The position numbers were made by a program, and so were the translations under genes. Of a stretch of 64,000 nt of DNA, positions 1 to 11,073 are shown in pieces. This DNA is from Lasiodiplodia sp. COLG20 (lineage: Eukaryota; Ascomycota; Dothideomycetes; Botryosphaeriales; Botryosphaeriaceae), in contig VNWV01000001.1 of the NCBI GenBank assembly GCA_009801085.1, positions 5,208,001 to 5,272,000 of the forward strand, given 5' to 3'. The stretch's first letter is position 1. The number at the start of each line of letters is the position of its first letter. The notes under the pieces were generated by a model that was not told where the DNA came from, searched no databases, and saw nothing but the letters and a program-made list of their open reading frames with translations.

Positions 1-1523
1 GGCACAGTAATCCCAGTCGGGGCAGTTCAGGCACTTGTGGCGGACGCCGTAGATGAACTTTTCACATCCATCACAAACGGCAGCGTGGCGGACGTTGCGG
101 CCAGGAGCGCAGAGGAACTCAGCCAGAGGTCCAATGGTGCCGGCCTCGACAGGCTTGAAAGCGTGACCCGGGTGGTGGCCATGCTGAGAGCCGACGTGGC
201 ACGACATGCAGAGGTCGTAATCCTCGCAATCGACACAGGTGACGAAGTTGCGCTCAGGGAAGACCTTGACGCACGAGTTGCAGGTGCGAGTAGGTTGCTC
301 CGGCTCCACGGGCTCAGGCTTCTTCTCGGCCATGAACTTCTCGGTCGTGAAAGCACCGGGCATTTCCTTCTCCTCGGGCTCGATCTTAACCTCAGGCACG
401 GGCTCAGGCTCCGGCTCCTCCGTGGGCTTGGGAGCAACCCTCTCGGTGGTGCTGTTGGTGACCTTGCCATTCTTGATGAAACGCTTAATCAGCCAGTGGC
501 CCTCACCGGGGCAGTGGTGGCCAGAGGCAACGCAGTTCTCGCAGAGGTCATAGTCGCCCTCGTCGCAAATGCTGCAGTGGTAGTGCTCGTTGGACATGGG
601 CTTGTCACAGACATTGCAGTAGACGGACCAAGAGAACAGGGTCGCCGGGGTCGACTCCTTCATACGGAGAGCCAACTCGCGCTCACGAGACATGTTGGCC
701 AGCTCAGAGAAGAAAGCTGGAGCTGTCAGCATACTCGAACCTGGTTTGAAAGTCATGGAGCAACGCTTACTGTCGCGCGCAGAGAACGGCTTCGGCACGG
801 GTGCCTCACCTTCAGCGTCAACCGGGCGCTCGGGCTCGGTGGGTGCAGGTGCCGGCACGGGCGGCGAGTTCGAAGCCCGCATGTTCGTCTTGTGGAAAGC
901 GGGGAGCCTTGCGTACGGGTAGAGCGGAATAGTGCCGGTATTCGTGGGGCCAGGCTGGGGTGGCGGAGGGGAGGTGGCCTGAGGCTGAGCCTGAGGCTGA
1001 GGCTGTGGCGGAAGTGCGGGTGCGGTGCGAACGGGAAGCGGGATGGGAGGCACGGCCTTACCGGCCTCGAGGATGGAATGGAACGTGTCCACTGGCTTGT
1101 TCTCGGGCTGGTCCTCGACGATGGTGGCGCGCAGGCGAAGCTTCAACTTGGCCTTTGCAGCGCGGAAAAGCGTCTTGTATACTTGAGGGTTCTCGGGGTC
1201 GAGGGTGATGTAGGCGCCAGCGCTGTCGGAGAAGCGCTCGAAGACGACGTCTTGGTTGGAAGGAATGTTGAGGAGCTGGCGGAGCTGGAGTGAGGCGGAC
1301 GTGTTAGTTTGGCATGATCCGAGCTGTCCGAATGGGAAGCTAGCTGGCCATGACCCAGCCTCGGGCGGACCAGACCAGCGAACGTCACAAGCTCACTCAC
1401 CTTGCCAGGCAGGACGCCAGCGCCCAAGTCCCTCATGGGGATCTTGAACTTCCTGTTGCTGCCCTGGATGGAGATCTTGATGGTGATGAGCGTGTCCATG
1501 GTGACGGGCACGGTGGTCGCCAT
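1..1523 (-). CDS. nbr1: NBR1-type selective autophagy receptor (5' part, cut by window edge)
   Basis: Two exons are visible: 1523-1401 and 1284 to the left edge, with intron 1400-1285 (GTGAGT...CAG, phase 0). The 469 visible residues begin with a PB1-like domain (about residues 8-90), followed by a proline/glutamine-rich linker. Then come ZZ zinc fingers: one near residues 250-300 (CNVC..., CSIC, DLCENC), a second about 100 residues later (CNSC, CVDC, DLCMSC) and the start of a third (CDGC, CLNC) running into the edge. PB1 followed by several ZZ fingers is the known layout of filamentous-fungal NBR1, which links ubiquitinated cargo and peroxisomes to Atg8; the FW domain and LIR expected further on would lie outside the window. 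The start is the ATG at 1523, directly before the PB1 strand. A ZZ-rich protein of another type is possible but less likely given the PB1 domain. Confidence 0.85.
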
Positions 1524-2341
1524 GGCGAATACGGCAGCCTTGAGCAGCTGAGGCGGAGGCGGTGACTCTGGTACGGTGACGTAGGGGGACAGGACGGAGC
1601 TGCTTCGAGCCTCGCCGGCGGGGCGTCGGAAACGAGAGTGTGGAAGAAGCTGCGCGAGAGCTGGCCTGGAGCGCAGAGGGTTTGGCGGAGGATGGAGGCG
1701 ATGGGGAGGAGGAGGAAGTAAGTAGTGAGGCGAGCGTTGGAGCGTGGAGAGGGAGCCGGGCTAGGCAGAGCTATGGGCGCGCGGCTAACCAAGGTGATGG
1801 AGCGGCAGCCTGGTGCCACAACCGGTCAAATGTCGCCGACGTTCCAGCGCACGTGAAAAATGGCAGCGCAGATGCGGCGAGCGGGCAGCGCGGTGTTTGC
1901 TGGCTGTCTTTGAGCCGCGAACATGGGACGCGTACTGCGGACAATGCAGCCGGACCTCCCGTCGGCGGCCAGGCCCACTCGCGATAAGAGTCACGTGCAA
2001 TGCACTTCACCGCTGCGGCGCTGCCAGCTGGCGGGCGGGCAGGCGTGGGCGCGGCATTGTGCTTCACTCAGCTTATTCAATCCGTTGGAAGAGTACATTG
2101 CTCTGGGCATGATTTGTCGCGGTGGGACAGGTGTCCATGTGATACCAGGCTGCACCCTCCACCCACTCCGGCTACAGGCATCCACTACCACCAGCGCAGC
2201 GCGCAGAGGCAAACGCTGCCGGCCGCATTGCCCGCTCGGGCGCGGCTGCAAAACAGGGCAGGCGGGCTGTCAGAAAGCGGCAGGCTGACCCCTCAAACGG
2301 CGCGACCCCTCCTGACGCATGAGCTGTACACTCAGCAGCAA
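1524..2341. other. Intergenic, 5' side of nbr1 and 3' side of the oxygenase gene
   Basis: GC-rich spacer. It must hold the promoter of the minus-strand NBR1-like gene and the 3' end of the minus-strand oxygenase. I see several open frames on both strands but none with domain character or convincing splice structure. Confidence 0.5.
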
Positions 2342-3251
2342 TCACAGCTCGGATGGCTGCTCGTCGTGCGAGACAGCTTTCGGGTCATACCCGGGCTGGT
2401 ACCAGCTCCAGATGTTTAGGCCAATCTTGGTGCCCGTCCGCACCGGAAGTCCGGCATGCCACGCCTCCTCGTACGCTGACCCGTCCGGCCGGAAGTTCTC
2501 CCAGTACACAGCGTTGCCGGCGATGGGCTTGAAGGTGATGCCCTCGTTCTCCGTGTCGTCGCAGTCGAGTAGCTCGCACCACTGCCTGTCGGCCGGCATC
2601 TCCAGGCGTGGGAAATTGGTGCCGCCGCCGGTGCAGTTGCCGTCCAGGTAGACCATGAAGCTGGAGATGCGGCCGCCCCGGGCGATGTTGGTAGGCCCGT
2701 CGAAGTGGTGGACGTAGTGGCCGCCGGGTCCGTAGCGCTGCGTCCACAGCTTTTCGATGAACGTGTAGGGGCGCCAGCCCTGGAAGAGGCGGGCACGCTC
2801 TTCGATGCACTGCACCACCTCGTCGCGCTCTATCTCGGCCTTCTCAGATACGCGCACGCTCGGGTCAAGACGCTCCTCTTCCCCAGTCCATACGGTCGAC
2901 GGCTTGAACTTGTCCTCGCTGCAGGGCAATCAGGATGCAGGAACACACGGAGATGCCTCTACGTGGAGCTCACCTGATGGCAACCATGTGCTTTGCTTCT
3001 GCAGCGCTCAGGAAGTCGGGAATGTAGATGACAAGCGGATCCCTGCTGAGGATACGCACATTGTAGCCATAGTCCGGGCAGACCAAGTTCTCGTCGGGGA
3101 TGACGAGACGGTCACTCTTGACGAAGTTTTCAAACTCTGGCGCCGGCGGCCGGCCACCCAGGAAGATTCGCAAGATGGGCGAGCCAACGAAGATGTAGCC
3201 TACAATGGTGTAGAACAGGTACTTGAAGATAGAGCCAATGCTGAGCTCCAT
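2342..3251 (-). CDS. Prolyl 4-hydroxylase-like 2-oxoglutarate/Fe(II) dioxygenase, membrane anchored
   Basis: Exons 3251-2974 and 2918-2342 (intron 2973-2919, GTGAGC...CAG) give 284 residues. Residues about 10-32 form a hydrophobic segment that should act as a signal anchor in the ER membrane. The rest is a P4H alpha-subunit catalytic domain. Iron ligands are visible as H164-x-D166 (in HHFDG) and H247 (in AWHAG), with K257 ten residues later as the usual 2-oxoglutarate-binding lysine. A YxxGxxY-like stretch (YGPGGHYVHHFD) fits the family. The family hydroxylates peptidyl proline or, in some fungal members, small molecules; the substrate cannot be read from sequence. All cofactor residues are present, so the enzyme should be active. 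The start ATG at 3251 directly precedes the anchor. Confidence 0.88.
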
Positions 3252-4128
3252 GGTGGCGGGTGGCTACGGGCCAGCGGGTTGTGATGCGGGCGACGTGTGC
3301 GAATGGCGCTGTGGAGCCCACGGCGCGACGGCCAGGCGGCGCGACACCGAACTTCATCCCGGCTCTCCGCACAGTCTATCCACACACCCAAAGCAGCTGG
3401 ATGGGAGACGCCATTCAGCCCTGCAGAAACACCAGCCCGCATCGCTCACACATCGCTGCCGCCGCCAAGCCTACAAAATACGAGCGAGCGGCCGGATGGG
3501 CGAAATCCAAGCGAGGCGACAGCGCCCGCGCCCTGAAACGTACTTAATATTGCATGGATAGGGCGATCGATCATGCACCGCGCGGGAAGCCGCTGAGGTG
3601 CGACCCTGTCCGCCGCCACCGACATTGCTTCAGCCGCATCAATCGTCGGTTTACATTAGGGCGGCGTTTTTCGGCACGCATCGAGGTGCAGATGGTAGGG
3701 AGCGCTCCTGATGTTATATCTGCAATGACGCTGTTGGGCGCAAGCTCGGCGCGTGGAGCCGGCGGAAAGTTAGCTTTTCTCCATTTCTTTCTATCTGATG
3801 CTGTTTCATTGTTTCATGCCGGATCTGCCTTCCGCCGAGCTTTCCTTTTTCAGGCACGGAGCAGCCACTTTCTGCCCACACCATCTCCCCGCATCCACCG
3901 CTGCCGCCAATTATACACGAAGCTATGGTAAACAGACCACCAGAAACACGCCTGATGCCTCCGTGCGCCAAACCCGCCTGTCATGTATTTTACCCGACCA
4001 GTCGTTCCATGTCAGGGAGACGCTCTTATATAGTCCCCAGCCTTCGCTAGCAACAGGCTTCTTTTCGTTAAGGTCCGGTACCCTCTATATCGTTTCCCGT
4101 TACGTTCGTTCACTTGAATTTATCCACC
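3252..4128. other. Intergenic region with divergent promoters
   Basis: This spacer separates the divergently transcribed oxygenase (minus) and esterase (plus) genes, so it should carry both promoters. Open frames here have no recognisable domains. The plus-strand end contains a TATA element that I list separately. Confidence 0.5.
4027..4032 (+). promoter_or_regulatory. TATA box of the CE16-type esterase gene
   Basis: TATATA about 100 bases upstream of the ATG at 4129. Spacing fits a core promoter with a leader of roughly 70 bases. Confidence 0.55.
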
Positions 4129-5370
4129 ATGACGAGGATCTCTGCCCTTATTGCAGCTGCGCTGTCCGCTTCGGGAGCTCAGGCCTACCCTCATGCTCCC
4201 CGCCAGGCCAATGCTTCCTGGCCGGGTTTTGCCGGCCTGCAGTACTGGTTCTCATTGTGCGTCCCGTATTGAAACCCGAATCTCCACTACGCGCTGACTG
4301 ATGAGTCCTGCAGCGGTGATAGCTACACGCAAACTGGTTTTGACGTGAGCTCGACTCAGCCCAGTGCCGAAAATCCCTTTGGCAACCCAACATATCCGTA
4401 AGCTTAGAACGCCGCATTCCATGAGCTGTTACTAACATTGAGATAGCGGCTGGACTTCCTCCAAGTACGTCATTGTGTCTACAATTTCAACCACCCACTA
4501 ACCCTTCACGCCACAGCGGGCCCAACTGGGTCGGATACCTGACCTACAAGTACAACGCCTCGTTGCTTCAGACATACAACCTTGCGTATGGAGGCGCCAC
4601 GGTTGACAGCGATCTTGTTGCACCCTATGCGGATACCGTCATCTCTCTCAAGCAGCAAATCCAGGACGAGTACTTGCCCAAGTACGGAGCTGATGGCGCC
4701 AGCAAGGTCTGGCAGAGTGACAACACTCTCTTCAGTGTCTGGATCGGCATCAACGATGTTGGAAACAGCTACTGGTCTCAGAACTCTACCCTGATCGACG
4801 CCATCTTCACCGAGTACAGTGGCTTGGTTGACCAGCTTTACACCAGCGGTGCTCGCAACTTCCTCTTCCTCAACGTGCCGCCTCTTGAGCGCACGCCTCT
4901 TACCACTGGCCAAGGCAGTGACAGCATCAACCTCGAGAAGCCTGCTGTCGTTGACTTCAACGACCGCATCGCCAACCTCGCCTCATCCCTCCAGGAGAAG
5001 CACACGGATGCGACTGTCTTCCAATTCGATGCCCACACGCTCTTCAACCAGATCCTGGATGATCCCTCGAGCTACACTCAGACGGCCGGTCTTAAGAACA
5101 CCACTGGTTACTGCACCGACTACGAGAAGTATGTTCCTATGATATACTCGCGCGTTGTAATCTACTAACCCCTGGTTTCACAGCGGTACGGACGAGCAGA
5201 ACACGACCATCGCAGCCTGCGGCGCCGCCGTGAACGAGTACTTCTGGCTCAACAGCTTGCACCCGACCTTCCCGGTGCACGAGGCCGTGGCTTCGGAGCT
5301 CTCTAAGCAGCTGAGTGCTTGTGCGAATTGCACCTCCACCTACAGAAGAAGGTGGCAGCTGACTCACTGA
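4129..5370 (+). CDS. Secreted SGNH/GDSL hydrolase, carbohydrate esterase family 16-like
   Basis: Five exons: 4129-4256, 4314-4397, 4447-4464 (only 18 bases), 4517-5128 and 5184-5370, giving 342 residues. Residues 1-19 are a signal peptide (ALSASGAQA cleavage region). Block I is FGDSYT with the nucleophile Ser46; block III reads GINDVGNSY; the C-terminal block LHPTFPVH supplies the histidine of the triad. Several N-x-S/T sites and cysteine pairs in the C-terminal part fit a secreted protein. Fungal relatives remove acetyl groups from plant hemicellulose oligomers, so the likely role is extracellular carbohydrate deacetylation during growth on plant material. A lipase or phospholipase function cannot be ruled out from motifs. 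Phase closes across all four introns, which supports the tiny third exon. Confidence 0.88.
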
Positions 5371-5946
5371 ACAGAGAGCACTGAATGATGTTATTCGATG
5401 TCCATATTGAACTTTTTCCGACTGTACAAATGATACTATTCAATGAGAACAATTGGAGACAAGCTCCATTACGTTGCGATATCCGATGATGTGTCTCATT
5501 TGTGAAGCGCTTAATTTCTTTTCCAGGGTTCTCTACACTCATTCAGGGATTTGTTTGTAGTTGTATATATCGACGATCACGAAGCCTGGGGTCGGCTTTC
5601 GTGGCTGACTCATACATACAACTGCCGGATTCGGGCCTATCCCTTGGATGCACGCACATTATCGGGCTCGGAAGAGCGGCGTGGGGTTTTGATAAGCTAG
5701 GAGCACAGAAATTGCCAAGTCCAGTCAAGCAATTCGTAACCTCTTGCTCCTTTCCGCAGCTATGGATGCAGCTGGCAGGGTGCAGTTGAAACACGACGAA
5801 AAAGATCCGGAAGGCCATTGATCGCGGACCTGCATGAGATCAGGTGTGACCACACCACCCTCGAGAGACGGGTCCCTATCGGACCCACAGTAGCTTCCAC
5901 AAAAGGTGCGCACCCTGCCAGCTTTCGAGAAGGCCGAGAGAACGCC
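5371..5946. other. Intergenic spacer
   Basis: 3' region of the esterase and 5' region of the F-box-like gene. No further gene or structured element seen. Confidence 0.5.
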
Positions 5947-7411
5947 ATGTGTCGCGCAACCACCACGTACTGCTGCATTTGCGGATGCCCTTTCAGCTCC
6001 CTGGACGTGGATCCAGATGTGAGAGGGTCGCCATATTCGTATGATTCTTCAGTACTTGCATCCGAAGATACAGATGTAAGGCGTTCAATTGCTTTGATAT
6101 TAATTTTCACTAACATGTACAGTGGTTGCGCCAATGCAATGCCGTCGACCAGGACACTTTCTTCGTCGAAGATGATGAAGGTCCGAGAAGAGTAGAAGGC
6201 ATCGATTCGCTCTTGCAAGCCTTCGAGCAGATCGAGAGCTCAAGACAAAGCTCCATCAACAAATTCCTGAGAGGGAGCGAGCTCGATGGACCCGTATACG
6301 CCATGCACAGCACTTGCATGGACATCGCCGAGCACGCGCGCCGCTACAGATTCTTCCGCGGCGCCCACCCGGAACCTTCAACGAACGCCGTCCTCCAGAA
6401 CTTCTACGGCTCTCTCAAGCGGTTACATTACCGCATCGCCAGCCAGTCGCACAGCGTGAGGTGGGAGCACGGCTACTACGGCGCCGCCCGGTTCTGGCGC
6501 AACTTCTGGGGGCAGGAGCGTGGATGGGAGGTAAAGCGCCATCTCTCTCCCGAGCCAACACCCTGTTTCCACCATGTATCTCGATTTCTCTGCAAGCGAC
6601 CGTGTGCTGATCCCAAGACCCACAGTGGCTCTGCGCCGACCCCGCCAACATCCCCGAGCTGACGGAATGGGTCCTGACGCAGCTGCGCCCGGTATCGGAT
6701 GACGCACCATCATCGACGCCGCTGAAATACCACGTAGACGACGATGCCAGAGAGTACCCGCGGCCGGCGCTGGACGGCATGCCCATCGACGTGCTGCGCC
6801 GCATCACGACCTTCCTACCCGCGCCAGCGACGCTGCGCCTGCGCCGGTGCAGCAAGGCTCTCGCCAACCGCATCGAGCTGCGCCAGTCCTTCTGGCGCGA
6901 CAGCCTCGTCGCCGGCGACCTCGTCAGCTTCCTGTGGGACCTCGACGCCGAGAAGTGCCGGCAGAAAGACAGATCCGCAGCGAACGAGGGCGTACGGTAC
7001 GACTGGCGGGCCCTCGCGCGCGGTCTGCGCGCCCACAAGTTCGTCCAGGCGGCGCTGCGGAAGAGCCTGGCGAGGAGGCCGGTCGAGGGCTACGGCATCG
7101 GGTACCTGGACTTTTACCGCTCGGTGGCGGCGCAGGATGTCGAGTTCGAGACGGACGCGCCGGTGGGGCTGCTGAATCGGTGTCGCATCGTGCAGGTCGT
7201 CGAGGATGTGGAGCACATCGAGGATGACGAGCTGCATGATTGCCACGTGCCGTTGAGCGATGAGGAGGAGATCTACGCTGCCATGTGGATCATGCAGGTT
7301 TCGCAGCCGGAGAAGTTTGACGAGTATCGCATCCGGAGGTCGTTGGAGCTGTACGGCGATTTGAGCGAAGTGTTGGAGACCAGGCCGCCGAGGATGATGT
7401 GTAGACTTTGA
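5947..7411 (+). CDS. F-box-like protein of unknown target
   Basis: Exons 5947-6075, 6123-6530 and 6626-7411 (introns phase 0) encode 440 residues. The N-terminus has a short cysteine cluster (CCICGCPF), seen in many fungal F-box proteins, followed by about 150 residues of unassigned sequence with a conserved-looking VYAMHSTCMDIA patch. An F-box-like helical segment lies at about residues 230-270 (MPIDVLRRITTFL...LRLRRCSKAL). The C-terminal third is acidic around HIEDDELHDC and may fold as a substrate-binding region. F-box proteins link a substrate to Skp1 in SCF ubiquitin ligases; the substrate here is unknown. The start codon is the first ATG before the cysteine cluster. GC content rises sharply in exon 3. 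Confidence 0.72.
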
Positions 7412-7926
7412 CGGTGACCGGCGAGGAAGGAAGATTCTCGCCGCAGCAAAATAGACGATCAGGGAAGAAAAGAGTTTTAGATACCAGGTACCTCATTTAT
7501 TTATATTTTATTTTATTTCACAAGGACGTATTATCTGAGTAGCGGGGCATAATTGGCCCATTCCGTGCGAGACAGACCAATTTTGGGATTGTAGCTACTT
7601 AGAGGCCGGAATAAAATAAGGTACACACGCGTCAGACCCCCTCCCTCAGCTGGTAAAAATTGATTAAGACCCCAAACGAAAGAGATTTGAAGCAACCAGA
7701 GCTGTCTCCCCTTGAAGATGTAATACGACACAGCCTGCAAATATGTTTCACAGTAACTTCCGCTCTGTCCGCTTTAAAGAGAGTCATCATCGATGTTACA
7801 TGAAGACAAAGCCTCGTGTAGTGAGACTCAAAATTCACAGACATGAAAGCACGCAGCTGTTTGCCTCATTAACCTGAGGTTGAACTCAAAGTGGAATGGA
7901 GGAGCTTACCATGAACAGCCACAGAT
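7412..7926. other. AT-rich intergenic spacer between convergent genes
   Basis: Downstream sequence of the F-box-like gene (plus) and the tautomerase gene (minus). The sequence is visibly richer in A/T than the neighbouring genes. No gene seen. Confidence 0.5.
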
Positions 7927-8373
7927 TCAGAGCTTCGAACGCACTGCCGGTTCCTCTTCGACGGGCCTGTTGGCTGCAAGCCACTTCTTCTCCATCTCCG
8001 ATCCAGTCGGTGGGGGGATTATGCCGTTGATCTTCCAGTACTCGCGCGGGGCTTCCTGGATGAAGTACTCCCAGCTCATGCCTTTTGGCTTCAGCATCGG
8101 GTTGAGGATCCCGTCAACTTTTTCGAGAAACTTGTCTCGCTGAGCTTCGTTCTGGAAAGCGCGGGCGACGTGGTAGATGGAGATGGTGGTGAACTTCTTG
8201 GGGCTCTCTTCACCACAAAAGATGTCGAATGGGCCCCTTTCGAAGAACTGAGTATTGACGTAGAAGGCAGGAAGGCCGATCCTGGTATAAAGGCGGGTGA
8301 TTTTCTTTGCAAGGTCCTCTTTCTCCTCAGCGGAGAAAGCGCCAGCACTATGGGTGAAAAGCCAGAGAGGCAT
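7927..8373 (-). CDS. Tautomerase-superfamily protein, cis-3-chloroacrylic acid dehalogenase-like
   Basis: Single exon of 148 residues. I chose the ATG at 8373 because it places a proline directly after the start methionine (MPLWLFTHSAG). In this superfamily the amino-terminal Pro, freed by Met removal, is the catalytic base or acid. The frame remains open upstream to 8454, but that longer form would bury the proline and destroy the expected active site. Length fits cis-CaaD-type tautomerases (about 145-150 residues). Relatives act as tautomerases or hydratases/dehalogenases on small unsaturated acids. Fungal members are mostly uncharacterised, so the true substrate is open. Confidence 0.8.
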   Translation of the reverse strand: MPLWLFTHSAGAFSAEEKEDLAKKITRLYTRIGLPAFYVNTQFFERGPFDIFCGEESPKKFTTISIYHVARAFQNEAQRDKFLEKVDGILNPMLKPKGMSWEYFIQEAPREYWKINGIIPPPTGSEMEKKWLAANRPVEEEPAVRSKL

Positions 8374-8890
8374 GATGATGGTTTCGGAAGTGGATGGTCG
8401 TGGAGGGCTGGGAAATGGAGTGAGGGTACGAATCTGCCTCCAGGTAGCAAGCAATTTACATACAACTGAACCATTGTATGTTTAGTGATAGAGCAGATTA
8501 CTATTCAAGAAGAAAGAGCCTATTTTGTGTATAGTTGAACCGAGTTCCGAATTTAGGCACTATCACTAATCATTGTTCAACACGAGTGGACACATGAAAC
8601 TGTCTCCAATGGGCCAAAGGTAGGCTCAGGGCATGAGGGAGGATTCGGTAGATGAGAAAACGGGCGGTCTTTCTCCTGCGCTGTTGTAAGTTGATCGTTA
8701 TGGGAGGAGTGGTGACCCAAGCTGAAGTCTGTCCGAGCGGGAGTAGGAGCGCGAACGGACACAATGACCGAAAAGACGATTCAAAACACCGCAACTAATT
8801 GAAACTGGCGGTTCTGCACATTTTTGAAGTCGAATTGAGCGTAGTAACGCAAATCAACGCGCAAAACGAGTTCATGAATTTCACTACAGC
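8374..8890. other. Intergenic spacer
   Basis: Promoter side of the tautomerase gene and 3' side of the metallo-beta-lactamase-fold gene. I see no further gene. Confidence 0.5.
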
Positions 8891-9772
8891 CTAGATCCGG
8901 TGTTCTCTTGGTACATTGAATGCACCCATGCTACTCATAATCAAAGCCGCCGGGTTGAACCGGTCAGGATACAACTTGTTCATAGCCGCGAACAGCTCCC
9001 GCGCATTCTTGGGGTTGCTTTCCAAGACCCTGCCAAAGTCCTGGATGTATTTCTTGGTGTTCGCGAGATGCCACACCCCGTCAATCTCCTCGGCCTGCCT
9101 GTGCCCCGGCACCACGTACGCCGGACCCAGCGCCTCCACCTTCTCCACCGCGCGGATCCACTCCTCCCGCTTCGCCTTGGTGTTGGCCTCGAACAGCATC
9201 TGGTGCACCTGCCCGTACACGACGTCGCCGCACACGGCCAGCTTCAAGTCGGGCACCCACAGGACCGACGTGTCGTAGGTATCCGAGTGTCCGACCTCGA
9301 CCGCCCGCATCGACCAGCGGTTCTCCAGCTTGAACTCATTGCTGCTCGCAGGCAGCGGCTTCGCCAGCGTGAAGGGCCGGTAGATCTGGCCGGGGAAGCG
9401 CGACTCCCAGACGGCGTTGTATTGCTTCTCCTCGCTGTCATGCTCCATGTGGCGGATCGTGGCCGCCGTTGCGACGGGGGTGGCCTCCGGGAAGCGCTTG
9501 AGGAGGACCGGGATGCCGAACCAGTGGTCGCCGTGGCCGTGGGTGATGTAGATGTATTCGAGCTTGCGACCGGGCGCGATCCGCTCGATCCAGGAGATCA
9601 GGGCTTCGGTGTCTTTGATGGTGATGGGGGTGTCGACGAGGACTGCGGCGGTGGAGGAGTAGATCAGGGTGCATGAGGTCGGCGACCAGACGCCCGCACT
9701 CTTTTTGGGGTCGCTCGGGTTCTGGAAGGGAATGGGAGGGACGACGTAGACTGCGGAGCGGAGTTCGGCCAT
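8891..9772 (-). CDS. Metallo-beta-lactamase-fold hydrolase
   Basis: Single exon, 293 residues. The frame stays open to 9832 but the first real ATG is at 9772 (MAELRSAVY). The zinc motif H-x-H-x-D-H is complete at residues 78-83 (THGHGDHW). Later ligands are visible: the His of VGHSDTYDT, the Asp of CGDVVYG and the His of VPGHRQ. This is the standard two-zinc MBL hydrolase set, so the enzyme should be catalytically competent. The family covers glyoxalase II-like, lactonase and thioesterase activities, and close fungal relatives include polyketide-releasing thioesterases. No PKS lies nearby, so a detoxifying or lactone-opening role is as plausible. No signal peptide is seen. Confidence 0.85.
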   Translation of the reverse strand: MAELRSAVYVVPPIPFQNPSDPKKSAGVWSPTSCTLIYSSTAAVLVDTPITIKDTEALISWIERIAPGRKLEYIYITHGHGDHWFGIPVLLKRFPEATPVATAATIRHMEHDSEEKQYNAVWESRFPGQIYRPFTLAKPLPASSNEFKLENRWSMRAVEVGHSDTYDTSVLWVPDLKLAVCGDVVYGQVHQMLFEANTKAKREEWIRAVEKVEALGPAYVVPGHRQAEEIDGVWHLANTKKYIQDFGRVLESNPKNARELFAAMNKLYPDRFNPAALIMSSMGAFNVPREHRI

Positions 9773-10184
9773 TTTTGTGGATGGAAAAGGTAGGACTGCG
9801 GATCTTTTGAAAACGTGGAAGGCAATAGCCAATCCGTCTCAGGAAGGTTCACGGCTGCTTTCTATATGAGTTCCATTTCGAAGCGGGGTTACAGCCTTGT
9901 CCAATGGTCGTCGGCAAGAGACGTTGAGGTGGTGTTCGTCCCAAGACCGAGGAAGCTGGTTGTGTTGTGATTAATGATCACATCACTTATGGTACCGCAC
10001 GTAAGCCTTAATCCTCTGCTGTGGGGGTGGCGTCCTACCCCGCCAGGATGGATCGTGTTTAAGACATTGGCGCCAGATCGTGGCTGATGTACTGCTTAGT
10101 CAACTACTTGCTTTCCTTTCCCTTTTCGGCCTTTGAGGAAGGGAATACTTGCTGTCTCAACACAGCTCTCAGACCGAGGTTTCC

Positions 10185-10205
10185 TTTTTTTTTTTTTTTT
10201 TTTTT
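10185..10205. repeat. Homopolymer T tract (21 bases)
   Basis: Uninterrupted run of T on the plus strand. Such dA:dT tracts commonly exclude nucleosomes in promoters; here it lies within a shared promoter region, nearly 0.9 kb from the MetE-like start and 0.4 kb from the hydrolase start. Confidence 0.9.
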
Positions 10206-11008
10206 GGAGTTAAGAACGACAAAAAGGGCCTAGAAAGAGAAATATAATTGTCAATATGGTCCTTTGGTTGTTTTGAGATATATTTCACTGGCGCTTGAGC
10301 CCGGTTGACGGGTATTAGTTACGAAGTAGGAAGGCTGTAGTAGCCACTCGGAGATTAAGAATGAGGGTAGAGTGGTTTTGTGAGCTTAATCCATCAATGA
10401 TAGCATAAAATGATAAGATTTAGATTATGTGTGAAATAGACTTTGCGATTGAGGAAGCGAGGGAGTAGAGTGTTTATGTAGTGAAGTGTACTATTTTCTT
10501 CGGTACGATTTCGAACTGTCTATTCGACAGAGATGTTGCCGGATGGTGCACAAGCTTCTTACGCTCCCATGACTGCATGATGGGGAAAAGCTTGAGCGCA
10601 CTGTATCTGACGATGGTGGAGTGGTCGCTGATCACTTGGCCCCACTTTTGAAACGACGGCGTTGATTGGACAATGGGGAGATTTTGAGTGCGGAATCCGA
10701 CTCAATAAGTTCGGACAAAGCATTGCAATGATATCAATGGGCAGTGATCGATGGACTCCACTTGAATAATAGGCGGTCAGCGCGGGTAAAGGCGCGTCAT
10801 ATCCGGCCGTTGCAGATGTTTAGCTTCGAGCGGCAAAGTTTGACTGGGATTCCCGGTTCAACAAGCTCCACAGGGTCTGTCAAAATGGACCTGGCCATAC
10901 TGCGCGAGGCTTAGCTCTCCGCCGATTTACCTCAAAACGGGCGGGAGATTCCGCAATGGTACGACTCCACCTGCTGACACGAATCAGCTCTGCTGCCCCG
11001 CATCCCAC

Positions 11009-11014
11009 TATATG
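11009..11014 (+). promoter_or_regulatory. TATA-like element of the MetE-like gene
   Basis: TATATG 60 bases upstream of the ATG at 11074. Confidence 0.4.
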
Positions 11015-11073
11015 AGACTCCGCCCTCTCCCAGTCCCACGGTACGCATAGAGCATTTGAAACACCGAGACACA

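Larger units (their letters stand above)
9773..11073. other. Long intergenic region with poly-T tract
   Basis: 1.3 kb between a minus-strand and a plus-strand gene, so it holds both promoters. A 21-base T run lies at 10185-10205 and the following 300 bases are A/T-rich. A minus-strand TATA-like CATATAG sits near 9863-9868, about 90 bases upstream of the hydrolase start. I find no coding signal. Confidence 0.5.

Noticed and set aside
37..1293. 418-residue plus-strand open frame
   Set aside because: Antisense to the ZZ-finger exon; composition is that of a GC-rich complement and there is no domain.
8900..9676. 258-residue plus-strand open frame
   Set aside because: Antisense to the metallo-beta-lactamase-fold gene and rich in R/H/V from the complementary strand.
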